DNA from: Episyrphus balteatus
Taxonomy: Eukaryota; Arthropoda; Insecta; Diptera; Syrphidae
Direction: 5' to 3'
Length of the DNA: 64,000 nt
Assembly (NCBI RefSeq): GCF_945859705.1
Contig: NC_079134.1
Span: 30,103,636-30,167,635, forward strand
A program made the position numbers and the translations under genes. Of this stretch, positions 11,691-22,942 are shown piece by piece. The stretch's first letter is position 1; every line of letters begins with the position of its first letter. Under the pieces are notes generated by a model. The model saw only the letters and a program-made list of their open reading frames with translations. It was not told the origin of the DNA and did not search any database.

Positions 11691-12708
11691 CATATCCAAA
11701 CTGGGGAAATGATTATTTTGATCATTAAAATTGCTAATTACTTTTGCATGCTTGCACATGAACAATGCCTACCCACACGTCATGTTAAAGGATAATGTTT
11801 AGGGATGTTCTGGTAAATGAATGAAAATGCCTATTTATTTGGAACTATTTGTTTTGTGGCGTGACGGTAATTGGTATAAAGGTTAGGGCATGAGTGTGGT
11901 ACAGTCAGGATTTTATCCTGATAAAAGTAGTATAGGTAAATTTTAAATACATCAGATATCTAATTCAAGCTTTTCAATGAATTTCTGCATGTTTTTTATA
12001 TGAAGAAAAAAAAATCAAAAAGAAATTCAAATAATAAATCCTCCATATTATTTTTTTTTTTGTTTATTTTTGTTTAATGCTCACTTTAAATTCGTTTGAA
12101 TTATCTTGAAGCATTTGAATCTTCAAAAAAAAAAAAAACATTCAACAGCTTCAAGGAACATTGTTAAAGAATTGTAGGTACACAAAACTTTTGAAAAAGC
12201 ATTTTCTCAATTGAATGCAATCAACTATTATTCTATGCAATAAAAAAAAAAAAAAAACATTTTTGATAAGAGTTTCTTTTTGTGAAGAGCAGGTGGATAA
12301 TCAAGAGTGTTTCAATTTAAATGTTATTTTCTTTTCCCTTTTTTTTATTTTTTAGTTTTGTATTTGTTCCTTATTCGGAGAATAAGTGAAATAAAAGAGT
12401 ATTTGGACAGTTTATTTCTTTAAAATTAATGACAATGCATTTTAAAGTTTGCCTTAAGATTCACACAATGAACTACTTAAAGCAGTTGTTTTAAATGATA
12501 GAATTCACAAAAGACTTGCACACTAAGTTTAAATTAATATTCTTGCCAAATTTGACAAATTCAAAGTTAAATGACGTATACCTACAATAAATAAATTTTA
12601 TATTTAAGTACAGTCAAATTAGTCAAAACAACTCATCCTATCGTGTTGATTGCGCTTAAACATGTCCATAAAATTATATCTACATATCTTCGTGACCATT
12701 TTTGTCAA
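11691..12708. other. AT-rich stretch, nothing recognised
   Basis: Only homopolymer runs (A runs near 12126 and 12241, a T run near 12051) and no coherent open frame. Confidence 0.35.
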
Positions 12709-12855
12709 AATTATTTTAACTCCTACGTGGGCTTGAGGTCAATTTTGTTCTTATTCTTACTTTTTTGTAATCACAGCCAAAACGTCGAAGAAAAAGAACA
12801 AAAGAAGAAAAAAGAACAAAATTGACCTTAAGCATAAGTAGGAGTTAAAATAATA
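12709..12855. repeat. Short fold-back repeat
   Basis: The segment ATTATTTTAACTCCTACGTG through GGTCAATTTTGTTCTT at 12709-12750 is repeated inverted at about 12812-12854, with about 60 bp between. It sits immediately upstream of a family A copy and could be a small hairpin insertion. Confidence 0.6.
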
Positions 12856-12885
12856 GAATAAAAATATAAACAAAAATCCAATCGT

Positions 12886-14016
12886 TTCGAAATATGAATT
12901 TTTGAAAAACACTTTGTTTTTTAGGGGTATTTTTAGGTAGTTTTTGATTTTTAGATTTTTTTTGGAGCGTTCAAACTCAGAGCACATGTAGGTTTTTGCC
13001 TTATGCATATATGTGCAAAAAATTGGAATCGTTTAGTGAGTTTTAACTGAATAACAAAAGAAACAAGTTAAAAAAAACACGTTTTTTGACCGTTTTTAAC
13101 CGATTTTTATCGTTTTTTTCTTTTTTTCTTAAATAGATAGGGGAATAAAATATATATATAGAGTAATAATAGACCATGACCAAAACTAAATGTGTGTAAA
13201 GTTTCAATCATTTTCGTAAACACAATTTTGAGATAACGGTAAAATAAAATTTTAGAATTCAACAGGTTATAACTTTTGACCAAGAGCAGATAGAAATTTT
13301 AATAAACTTTTATGAGCATCCTGATACAATTACCTTTCATTTGGTATATCATACATAACGGTAAACTAACTACAAGCTATAAGCAACTACAATGTTAAAT
13401 TAAGAAACTTGCGAAAAACCTCAAAACACCAGTGAAGATCTGTTGCCTCCCGAACACATGGTGTAAAATTTTTTATAGGTTGTCAAAAAAAAAATTGATT
13501 CCATAGTGTGAGAACATAAAAATAAATGTTTTTTTTGCTTTTTTTAATGAAATTTGATCGAGTTCAAAAATTCTAGCTCTTTTTATAGATGTCTCATAGA
13601 CCTGATCGATATATAAATTGAGCTAAGACAATAAGCTTTCAGATGGTATACAATTTTTAATAGGTTGTTAGGGAAAAAATGGAATTAATAACGTGAGAAG
13701 ATGAAAATTCATGTTTTTTTTGCTTCTTTTGATGAAAATGATTGTTTTCAATAAATTATTTTTATACTTTTTGCGCATTGTAAAAATTTAAAAATGGTTT
13801 TATTTTTAAGAAGAAATACTTGGCTTTTAAATGTAAGCTTTTAAAATAAGAAAATTAATATACCTAATGAGAAAATAAAAAAGGTATTTTTTTAGCTTTT
13901 TCTTGTAAATTTATGATTGCTTCAATTGACTCATTTTAAACAAAAGCACACAACCTGTTTTCTGACGACGTTATCACGTAAAATCATCGTCCGTAAACCG
14001 GCTTTACAGACAACCT
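12886..14016 (+). mobile_element. Family A Helentron-like repeat, copy 2 (5'-truncated)
   Basis: Starts inside the family at GTTTCGAAATATGAATTTTT and runs to the 3' end. It shares GGAGCGTTCAAA, ACACGTTTTTTGACCG, CAACAGGTTATAACTTTTGA, GATCTGTTGCC and CTAGCTCTTTTTATAGATG with the copies at 30.6 and 34.0 kb. The 3' end has CGACGTTATCACGTAAAATC followed by a palindrome at 13989-14011 centred on GTAAACCGGCTTTAC. Compared with the 30.6 kb copy it lacks the first 480 bp and part of the CAGCCACCAGTGTGGG region. Non-coding. Confidence 0.75.
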
Positions 14017-14332
14017 CTTTTTGTCATAATTTTGGAATTACCATGGTTAGTTCAGAAAGGTCTAAAAAGTTCTATTCGTGTAGGTAATGAAAATAAATCA
14101 CTTCACTCACTATTTTATATTTGTTGTTACTTTTGTAAATATTTGGATAGATTTAACTAAACATGTAGCTTTTCTAGGTGCTTATATAATGAACCAAGAA
14201 AATCAATGATTTTTACACTTGAAAAAATTAGATTTACTGGATTTACTTTTTCTAAATTATAAATTTTAAAAGGTCACTGTGGTGTATGCGTACTATTTTT
14301 TTTTTTGTGGTAGGTAAATAAAAACTAATGCT
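14017..14332. other. AT-rich stretch, nothing recognised
   Basis: No gene. The words CACTGTGGTGTATGCGTA near 14276 recur near 37112 (CACTGTGGCGTATACGTA), suggesting an old shared repeat too short to define. Confidence 0.35.
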
Positions 14333-14720
14333 TCTATAATTTTTAAAGTAAAGTGATAGCGAACCTAGAAGTTGGGCTATCGTGGGCTAACCTTGGGCAA
14401 ACAAACCACGGTTTTAAACTAACGATTTTTTTACATGAAAAAAATCACAATTTTTTCGGTTTTTGATACCTACTTATGAAAAAATGTTTTTTGTTGTATC
14501 TTTTGAAAAAATACTAAAATAAAGATAACCTGGGCTAGTGTTGGGCGAACGAACCCCATTGCAGAATCAACAATTTTTACACTGAATAAAAGAAATTATT
14601 TTTTGAGATTTTTGAGGTGAAAACAAATAATTCTGTTATAATTTTAGAACTCATTGGGGGCTAGCGAAAAAAAATCTTGGGCTATCCTGGGCTAACTTTG
14701 GGCAATCGAACCAGGCAAGT
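14333..14720 (+). repeat. Three diverged tandem units of about 157 bp
   Basis: A core GGGCTATCGTGGGCTAACCT plus TTGGGCAAACAAACCA recurs with changes near 14373, 14531 and 14686, a spacing of 155-158 bp. The intervening AT-rich parts also correspond (TATAATTTTTAAAG/TATAATTTTAGAAC, then TTTTTACA...AAAAATC/AAAAGAAAT). This is a small satellite-like array or the tandem interior of an older element. It is not coding. Confidence 0.65.
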
Positions 14721-15502
14721 TTGAAAATAAAATTAGCATTTGAGGTGCGAACTCCAAATAGCCCTATATATGAACTTCGTGTTAACTTATACAAGTTGTT
14801 GCTTTTCATTGGATACTTTCGAAACAGAAAAGAGTTTTTTTTTTTGAAAATTTCAGTCAAGTTGATGTGATCAATGAAAATATCAGAAAAGGTCTCACTC
14901 ATTTCTGGTGAAAGAAATATTCGATTCGATTTTTTCATACAAAAAGACTCAAACGCTATGAATTTAGATAACTTGAACATTGAATCGTACTTGTTCTCTC
15001 GCGTTATCTAACATCACCCACAACAACAATAACAACACCTACTTTCAACTTTAGTCGTAATGCTGAGGATGGAATGACAACATTCCGAAATGCATTCAAG
15101 GTACTCCTTTTAGCATTAAAGTAAAAAGTTTTTGTTTTTTGTTAAAAGTAAAAAATTGTGAAATCAATAAGGTGTCGACTCAAGTTGATAATTATATTGT
15201 TTTTTTTTTTTTTATAAGAGACAATCGCAGGGAGTGTTTCCTGAAAACCTTAATAAGCTTTTTTATTTTTATTATTATTAACCCTCTGTAGACACACCTC
15301 TTTTTTGCGAAATTGATATTGAGCTAAAAAAAATTCTTTTATCATTCATTCCCAGGTTAAACCCTTGTTTGAATTTGCTTTTATAGAATATTATCAACAA
15401 AAACATTAATTTATTTTCGATAAGATATCTGATTTTGACAAAAATCAGACAGTTCATAAAAACTTCTTAAGTGCATATTTATGGAAAATGTTAATGACTG
15501 AT
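14721..15502. other. AT-rich stretch with fragment of repeat L
   Basis: Bases 15314-15375 (GATATTGAG to GGTTAAACCCTTGTTTG) match the distal part of repeat L at 258-380. The 109-codon minus-strand frame at 14651-14980 begins outside and ends within the 157-bp tandem repeat, so it is unlikely to be a gene. No other feature was seen. Confidence 0.4.
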
Positions 15503-15994
15503 CACAGCCACACAAAAAAAAAATAAAAGTTCTGACTTGGGGTTGCGACTAGTTCATATAGTTTTTGGGTCGCTGAAACCGAATCCAAAGTCCGTTTTGC
15601 CCCATCACGTCAGGTTTTTGAGATAACCTCAAAAAATGTCACGAAAACAAAAATTTTTTTTCTCTGATCTGGATGTGCGAATATGTTAATCATATAGTTT
15701 TTGGATCTCTGAATCCAGATTCAGAGTCAAATTCGCTCTATCACGTCAGGTTTCTGAGATATCCTCAAAAAATGTCAAAACCAAAAAAACAAAAGTTCTT
15801 ATCTGGAGTTGCGACTAGGTTTTTCATATAGTTTTTGTATTTGTATTTATTTTATTCGTGACATTTTTTGAGGTTATCTCGAAAACCTGACTTGAAAAAC
15901 GGACTTCGGATGCGTTTTCAGCGACCACAAAACTATATGAAAAACATAGTCGCAACCCCAGGTCAGGACTTTTATTTTTTTTTGTGTGGCTGTG
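15503..15994. mobile_element. 492-bp TIR element with modular repeats
   Basis: Inverted ends of about 48 bp begin CACAGCCACACAAAAAAA and continue through GGGGTTGCGACTA on both sides. The interior is built from one module (GTTGCGACTA, CATATAGTTTTTGG, GTCGCTGAA, ATCACGTCAGGTTTTTGAG, CCTCAAAAAATGTCA) present twice in direct orientation, a third time partially, and once inverted to form the right end. No coding frame and no clear target duplication. Confidence 0.75.
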
Positions 15995-18783
15995 TTATTA
16001 CTTATCAAAAAAGTTAAAATACGAAAAGTTAGTAATGAGGAAATTCAGTCAAGTGTTTTTCAATTAAAAGCATAGGTACAACAACTAATATCACGAAATA
16101 CGTTAAAATTCAATAGAATCCTTGAAACAAGAAATCATTGAAACTGCATCTTCCTAGAACTTATTTGTTTTTAAATCGAGTTCTATCTTCATTTTTCAAC
16201 CGAAATGGTACCTAATGTTTGAAAGAGAATAAAATTTAATAAGGATATGACGTCATAATACCTCTAAAGAATATCATTCAATTTTTGAAAACTTAAACAC
16301 TTTTTCCTTCAAATTCTTAAAAAATAAACGACTTTTTCATTTAAATCATCACATTTGTCCTCTTCACAAAAAAAAATAAAACAGAAAAAACAAAAAACCA
16401 TTTTGCCAGCTCGCAGCTGAACCTACATTTTTGTTTGCACTTTATTCATCTTGCAATTCTTTTTGTCATCTGCACTGGCACAAGGCACACACATAACCTT
16501 TTTAGACCGCTTTTAAGGATGGCTGAATAAAATTGTTTAGAAACAAATTTTCAATTCCACAAAGTGCACTTGGATGTGTTCGCTCATCCTGACCTTCTCT
16601 TTGTCCCATTACTGAATCTGAATGGTCTTCTAGAAGAAGAAGTATAGAGGAACAAACCTAACCTACACATTTCCAAGCGCTCTATCTAAATGCTGGGATC
16701 TGCCAAAAGCCTTGTCTTTTTCTCGTTTTCAATTCAAACAATGATGTCAAGTGGAGATATATGTAAAAGTTCTTCAAATATATATGAAAGTTTATCTTTT
16801 ATATGCATATGTGTTTTAGGTACACATACCTACAGAACATTCCTTCAAACTCGCTCTGTGTTTTCCTTTTTTAAATTGTTTGCTATTTTAGCTATTTTCA
16901 TCCAATTTCTGTTAAGTCTCTTAGGAGGACCAGAACCAGCAAAGTGAATCTTGGCAAAAGCCCCAAAAAATCTCATGTTTCTGGTACATTGAACGAGTTG
17001 TTCGTTAGACTTTGGCCCATCATAAAAGGTATACAAGCTTTTTATTCATATACAAATATACTACATATATCTGGTAGTTGTATATATGTAAAAGGATTAA
17101 ATTCTCCACCATTATAATGTCCAGGATGTTTGTTGTATAATTCCTTTTTTTTATGTTTCCCTTTGGTCTATTTTGCCGGTTTTTATTATTTTTTTTTTCT
17201 TCATGTTCTCAGCTGAGAAAGTAAATTGGCAATGGTTGCAACAACTGGGGTTTTAACTTTTCTAGTCATTGTATACGCTTTGCCAGTTAAAAAGCAAACT
17301 ATCCAATTGTTAAGCGTTTCCTTGCATTTTTTTTTTTTTTGTTGCGGTCTGTTCTTAATTCCCCACCACCTATATAGCATCGTTCCAACCATCGGAAGAT
17401 GATGGTCGCATTTAAAATGATTTAAATGAAAATCTCTTTGTTTTGCAAATTTTATAGTTGCCGTGGATAAATTTTATGCTTTAGCGCTGGATAGTTAAGA
17501 ATAATAAAAAAAAATAAAAATAAAGGTAGTGACTAGGTCACATGTAATTGTTGGTTTAAGCTTCAAGGTCGTAGAGTGGGTTACAAAGTTTGTAACTTTT
17601 ATTTTTGTTATATGTATTGAAGATTATTTTAATAATTTAATTTTTTTGTTATGAAAAATCGTTTCTATAAATAACAAGCGAAATAATATCTTTCTACAGG
17701 TTGAAAGTATTCCGGAAAGTGAACTTTTTTGACTTCTTACTGACTTTTTTTTCCATCAAACGCATACTTGACTTATATAGAACAAGGAAAAATTAATTGT
17801 TAAAGAAGAATATTCTTTACCTACGAAACATACTTAATTAAAAAAGGAAGAAATTTCTAATTGATGGCGGAAGGTTTTTTTTCAAAAGTTGGGGATATGG
17901 GTTAGTGAAGTAGGTATGTATTCCCTCTTAGATGCAAATCCCCTGAATACAAAGTGACGTACGAGTGAAGTAAAAAATATCAAAATTGTATCTTTTTCCC
18001 ATTTTTTTTATATGAGGCCTTCAGAGTAATAATAGGTCAAGTCCATTTAATATTTGTGCATTTTACAGAATTTTTAGAGGCTACTAAAGGAGCTTTTGAT
18101 GAATAGTTCTATTTCTCCAGAAATTCTTTCTTTTATTCTATTTAAAGTAAAATGAAACACTTAAGTATTAACACCTTAAAAAACCAACATGTTGACTCCC
18201 CATTATAATTCTGTGCCCATGTTCTTTAACTTTTATCAAGATAAAATATTTGAACATTTTTAAAACCAATTTTGTCTCATTAAAATAAAAGAAATTTGGT
18301 TAAAAATCATAATTTCTTAATTCATAAATTCTGTATTTGAAAGAATTGTTGCTTTATTTATGGAAGAAAATGGATTTTAGAGACGTTGAACAATTTTTAT
18401 GTGATAAAGTTACAGAATAGGGGTCCTGGACGCCTTATATATGTATGTACCTATGTACTGCAGTGATATAGAATTACTTACAAATTACTTACAAGAAGCA
18501 GGGAGTCGAAAATGGATCATCCTAGAATTTTGGGAAAGGATTTGTATTTGATATTTCATATTACCTAGAATGGGACACATTGAGACAAACATACATATTT
18601 TTTTTTTTTGCCCCGAAAACGTTTGGTTTGACCGCCATTTTGGAAATTTTTTTTTCGTATAATGTTTCGTTTTTGTGAATAATCGTATTCTTTTTTTTTC
18701 ATCGACTTTCCTTGGATTCCGGGGTATATATCTTATTTTACTCCACTATTTGTCACGAACTAAAGACTATAAAATAATTTAAT
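15995..18783. other. AT-rich, largely unique stretch without genes
   Basis: A long stretch with no detected terminal repeats. The part from about 16400 to 17460 is less homopolymeric and may be older host DNA. Open frames of 60-85 codons overlap on both strands near 16.7-17.4 kb and have no family signature or codon structure to favour them. Confidence 0.4.
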
Positions 18784-18883
18784 TGAAATGGTAAGATCAA
18801 AAAGCGTCGAGCGCTTTGTTCAAACTTTATTAAAGTACACTCAAAAAAAATGCTTTCTACGCTTTTTGATCTAACCATTTAAG
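18784..18883. repeat. Imperfect palindrome around AAGATCAAAAAGCGT
   Basis: AATGGTAAGATCAAAAAGCG on the left pairs with CGCTTTTTGATCTAACCATT on the right, about 55 bp apart, with a further GCGTCGAGCGC next to the left arm. It may be a small hairpin element remnant. Confidence 0.6.
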
Positions 18884-18988
18884 ATATTTTCGCGCGTGCA
18901 AGCAGAAACAAAAAGTCATCCTTAAGTTGACATAAGATAAAATATTTTAAAAAATTTAGAATGAGTGTGAAAACCCAAATCATCTTAT

Positions 18989-19763
18989 GGGCAATTCTAT
19001 GGTAACTCACGTTACATTCACAAAAATTTCCAACACATAAATAATTTTTTTTTTTTTCAATTTTAATGTAAATTGATAAGAAATTACTATCCATGAATGG
19101 AGCATAACTATTACTTTCATAACTAAAAAAATTGTCTTTATTTTTAACATTTGCTTGGGAAAAATAAAAGAGTCCGACAGTATGAAGTTTTTATCTGAAA
19201 TTAAGAATCTTAATTTGTTTTCAATGAAGATTCCATACATACAAAATTACAAGCTTTTAATGTGAGTGACAAAACCAAACATTTTTTCAATATTTCGAGG
19301 AAAAATTTTAAAATATTTAGGTAACTCACGTTACATTATTTTGGTAACTCATGTTACCTGCGATTTGTGGTTCCAAAAGTAAAGAAAAGATGCATTTTCA
19401 CTCAAGTTTTTTTTTTAATCGAATAGTGTGTAACGAAGCTTGCTTAAATGTTAACTTATTTTAGCACTCACGAGGGGATATTGTCATCGTCACTATTAGA
19501 CTCATCATATTTTCAGTTTGCTTGTTTTTCCGTCATTTTCATGTGAAATTCTTCTGTTGTTGGCAAGCTTATGCTATAAAAATGCTTTAAGATTATTAAA
19601 ATCCCTGAATTTTATGTCTATCCATAAGGGAATACAACAAAGAATCTTTTCTTGCAACTTGCATAAAGAGTTGCCGTTTGTAATAGGAATTTGCTAATAA
19701 AAAAAGTAAAAAAGACTGCATAATTTGTTCAAAATTCGTGTCCACTTTTTCATGGAATTACCC
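18989..19763 (+). mobile_element. Family E MITE, copy 1, with perfect 4-bp duplication TTAT
   Basis: A 775-bp element with inverted ends GGGCAATTCTATGG and CATGGAATTACCC, flanked by TTAT at 18985-18988 and 19764-19767. The interior carries GGTAACTCACGTTAC (itself an inverted GTAAC/GTTAC) at 19001 and 19320, and GGTAACTCATGTTAC at 19343. It shares nearly the whole length with the copy at 53774-54539 but lacks a 45-bp segment present there and has an extra segment at about 19617-19675. Non-coding. A 4-bp duplication is compatible with several superfamilies (for example Sola, Ginger or Chapaev-type), so none is asserted. Confidence 0.88.
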
Positions 19764-20012
19764 TTATGTCAACTTAAGATGTTGGAAATTAATATAAAAT
19801 ACAATTTATAAAAAAGCCAAACTATCTTAAGTCATATTTAACGTATTTAAGTCCTTATAACGGGAAAAATGTTAAAAATATCTTTTTGAATGCGTCCATC
19901 TGTACACATTTCCACAGCCTAAATGGGAGGACGGATTTTCTTCAAAGGTACAAATGATTTTTATGGAATTCTGAAAGTTGGCTTTTTTTGTTTTTTTTTT
20001 TTTTTTTTTATA

Positions 20013-20231
20013 CACTGAGGGAAAAGCCACCATAAAACAACGTAAAATTAATGAAAACCACATTGATTTAACTATTATTCGGAATGATTTTGCGTTGAAG
20101 ATGAACATTTTAAAATCAACGTGAAAAAAAGGTTAATTTTTGATGGTTTCGTATCTTAAAGTCACATAAATCAAAGTAGTTCATCTTTGAAACAACGACG
20201 TTGCAACTTCAATTTATTTTTTCTCTCAGTG
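20013..20231. mobile_element. 219-bp MITE with CACTGAG ends
   Basis: Ends CACTGAGGGAAAA and TTTTTTCTCTCAGTG are inverted repeats, flanked by TA on both sides (20011-20012, 20232-20233). Two-base TA duplication would fit a Tc1/mariner-type MITE, but A/T-rich flanks make TA weak evidence. The interior is AT-rich with ACAACG/CAACGT words. Confidence 0.65.
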
Positions 20232-20448
20232 TATATGTATATCGCTTAGAAAGTGTACCTTCCATACAATTATTCAATTCAAACCAAAAAAATTGTAACG
20301 ATTTAAATTAAACTTTACAGACGTAATATTCAAAGTGGCAATCGCTGCATTTTTATATTTTTCCAAATAAAGTCAAATAAAACAATATTTTTCTTTTATT
20401 TAAAAAAATTTTTCCCTAAATGTCGGCTCTTCCCCAACATCAACATAT

Positions 20449-21134
20449 AATTCTTTGACGCCGGGTACAAAGGGTTAAGTCAAAAAAATCGATTTTCGGA
20501 TTTTTATTGGACTTTAGTCAGTTTTTTTTTTCTCTTTCGTTTGGTCCTATCGCCATAGCTCTAGCGTATCTTCTTCCATTAGAAATGATTCGGTACAAAG
20601 GGTTTACCTAAGTAAAAATTTTTTAAAATTGTATGGTACTAAGGGCGTAAGTTGACTTAACTCCTTTGTTTTTGCAATCATTTTTAATTTTTAAATAAAA
20701 AAATTGATCCTAAAGCGTTAGGTCAAGAGTAAGAAAAAAAAACAAACGAAAAGCGATTTTTGTATTATATTATTTCAAAAAGAATTTTCACAGTTGGTAA
20801 TTAATCACATTAATATTTAAAACTTATTTTATAAATTAAACCTTTTTATCAATATAAACAAAGAATTTTCTTGACTTAACACCTTTGGACCAAGTTTATT
20901 TTTGAAGACTAAATGGCTCTAAAGTGTTAAGTCAACACAATTTTTTTTTAAACGGTCATTTTCTGGTCAACAGCATATGGATATTAAAATAGATCTTATA
21001 AATGATGTTTCTGCATCATTACTTTTTAAAAATAATAATATTCAGATTTACAAACAAAAATTGAAACTTCAATTTCATTTTCCTCAAAACTACATTTTCT
21101 GACTTAACACCTTTGTACCCGGTGCCAAAGAATT
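20449..21134. mobile_element. 686-bp TIR element, GGGTACAAAGG ends
   Basis: The left end AATTCTTTGACGCCGGGTAC then AAAGGGTTAAGTCA, and the right end in reverse complement AATTCTTTGGCACCGGGTAC then AAAGGTGTTAAGTCA, match over about 35 bp. Inside, the words GTTGACTTAACTCCTTTG, TTGACTTAACACCTTTGG and AAGTGTTAAGTCAACA repeat the terminal motif in both orientations at roughly 150-250 bp intervals. No coding frame. Confidence 0.78.
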
Positions 21135-21162
21135 TTATAATCATTTTCCTCAAAAAAACAAA

Positions 21163-21384
21163 ACCGACTTCCATTGATCAAAACTAGGTTTTATGGTTTT
21201 TCTCATAGTTTCTATGGACAGAACTGAATGAAATTGAAATGGGACCACACTGCAGGCACTTATCTGCAAAAAGAATTTATCAAAATTGGTTCACTCAGTC
21301 CAAAGTTATGAGGTAACAAACACAAAAAAAAAAAAAAAAAAAAATACAGACGAATTGAATACCTCCTCCTTTTTGGAAGTCGGT
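21163..21384 (+). mobile_element. Family C short repeat, copy 2
   Basis: Same structure as the copy at 2555-2784: ACCGACTTCCATTGATCA at the left, GAAATGGGACCACACTGCAG, GGTTCACTCAGTCCAAAG, an A run, and CCTCCTTTTTGGAAGTCGGT at the right. It follows the 20449-21134 element by 28 bp. The upstream AATCATTTT word is shared with copy 1. Confidence 0.7.
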
Positions 21385-21501
21385 AAAAATCTATAAATAA
21401 ACTAACATAAAAGTGTTTTGAACTGCAAGAGCAAGTACGGTTTTCTGAATTGAAATTTGAAAAGTTGAAAAATTTTTTCCTCAACTTTTTTGATTCTTTA
21501 A

Positions 21502-22939
21502 CGGCCAATTTCTTCACATAAGTCCTAAGCCAGCTTAGTACCCGGTCTAGCTAGACCAGGTCCTAGCACTAGTACTCGGTCCTAAGGAAAAGTTAGGACC
21601 TGAGCATTTCTTCACATATATAGGACCTGATCTAAATTCACAACGCAGTCCTAAGAATTAATACGTATAAAACTGGTCTAACTGTCATTTTGACAATATT
21701 TTGATGTTTTAAATATTTTATTTTGATATTTCAGCAGATTAAACCAAATGAAAAATATACAAAAAACAGTAAATTAATGAAATTATCATTAAAATATTTT
21801 TTTTTTAAATATTGTAAAGATTGAAAAAGAGGCCAACAAGAACAGAAGATAAATTCTATTAAGAATTGTCACAATCAAGAATGAAGATAACGTCTGGATC
21901 GTATACAAAAGTATCGGCAAGACTGGTAACTAGTTCACCAACGAATATAGATTGGCCATTGCCTGGGAAAGTCCGAAGACCAAAAAAAAAAAAAATCATT
22001 TTAAAATAAGTAATAAAAAAGACGTTAACTATGCGGATGTTTGTTCATAATGTAAATTCATATCTAAAAAAAATAACGTTTTTGAAAAACTGCGGCTTTA
22101 TTGTTTTGGTGGAGTTTTTTTTTATAGCAGTCATAGGACGAACAGAATGAAGACAAGTTTGAGCATAATCTTCAATGCTATTTGTAAATAGAATCCTTTT
22201 GCAAATACATTTTGCGTTGGAAATTGGAAGATGGTTTTCACACGGCCATCACAAATTCTAAAACCTGTCCTCTGCCCGTAAAATGGTACCGAAAGATGAT
22301 ATTTTGAGTGAATATTGTATGTAGGTGACTCCATTTATATTTATACTTAACCATGGTTTTCCTATCAGAAATGCAGTGCGAACGATTTTTTTTTTCATAA
22401 TAATTTATTCAAAAGTTGCTTTGTCGTTATTATTCATGAATTATATGTATCTAATGCAAAAAATCGATTATTATGTTTTTGGTAAATAAAAACAAAATCA
22501 TCCAAATCATTAAAATCAATAGAAACGCACTTTTCAAGCGCAACAACACCCAAGAAATTAAGAAATCTGCCAGATATCTCTTAAAAATAATTAAATTCAT
22601 TGCTTTCATTGAAGTACTAACCGCTAGACTACCGATTTTGAGGTCCTAATAAATACCGAGTCCTAACTAATACTCGGTACCAATTTGACAGTACTAAGGC
22701 TTAGGACTTTTGTGAAGAAATCACTTATTACCGATCTGAGTACTAACGATTGGTATAATAACCAGGTACTAGTCGATTTTGAGGAGCTAGCTAGGACCAG
22801 GTCCTAACTAGTACTCGGTCCTAAATTGACAGTTTTAGGACCTAGTACTTGGGTGAAGAAATGAGTTGGTACTGATTTGAGTACTAACTTTAGGACTAGG
22901 ACCGGTATTAGCGTTAGGACTCTGTGAAGAAATCGGCCG
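21502..22939. mobile_element. 1438-bp PIF/Harbinger-like element with TAA duplication
   Basis: Ends CGGCCAATTTCTTCACA and TGTGAAGAAATCGGCCG are inverted repeats with GTCCTAA/TTAGGAC just inside. TAA flanks both sides (21499-21501, 22940-22942), matching the TWA target of PIF/Harbinger elements. Both subterminal regions (21530-21680 and 22620-22920) are packed with TAGTACTCGGTCCTAA and GGTCCTAACTAGTACTC words in both orientations, like subterminal transposase-binding arrays. The central 900 bp differs and holds minus-strand coding-like debris. Confidence 0.82.
21856..22334 (-). pseudogene. Possible coding debris inside the Harbinger-like element
   Basis: On the minus strand, a 67-codon frame (22334-22131) reads without low-complexity stretches in its first 45 residues. 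Lower down, 21980-21856 reads open for about 40 codons with FPGNGQSIFVGELVTSLADT and DPDVIFILD before a stop. The two segments are in the same direction but not joined by an open frame, and no clear GT/AG pair links them. They could be remnants of an element-encoded protein or a captured host exon, or chance. I do not recognise the family. Confidence 0.25.
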
Positions 22940-22942
22940 TAA

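Noticed and set aside
14651..14980. 109-codon minus-strand frame
   Set aside because: Its C-terminal part lies in the 157-bp tandem repeat and no family features are visible.
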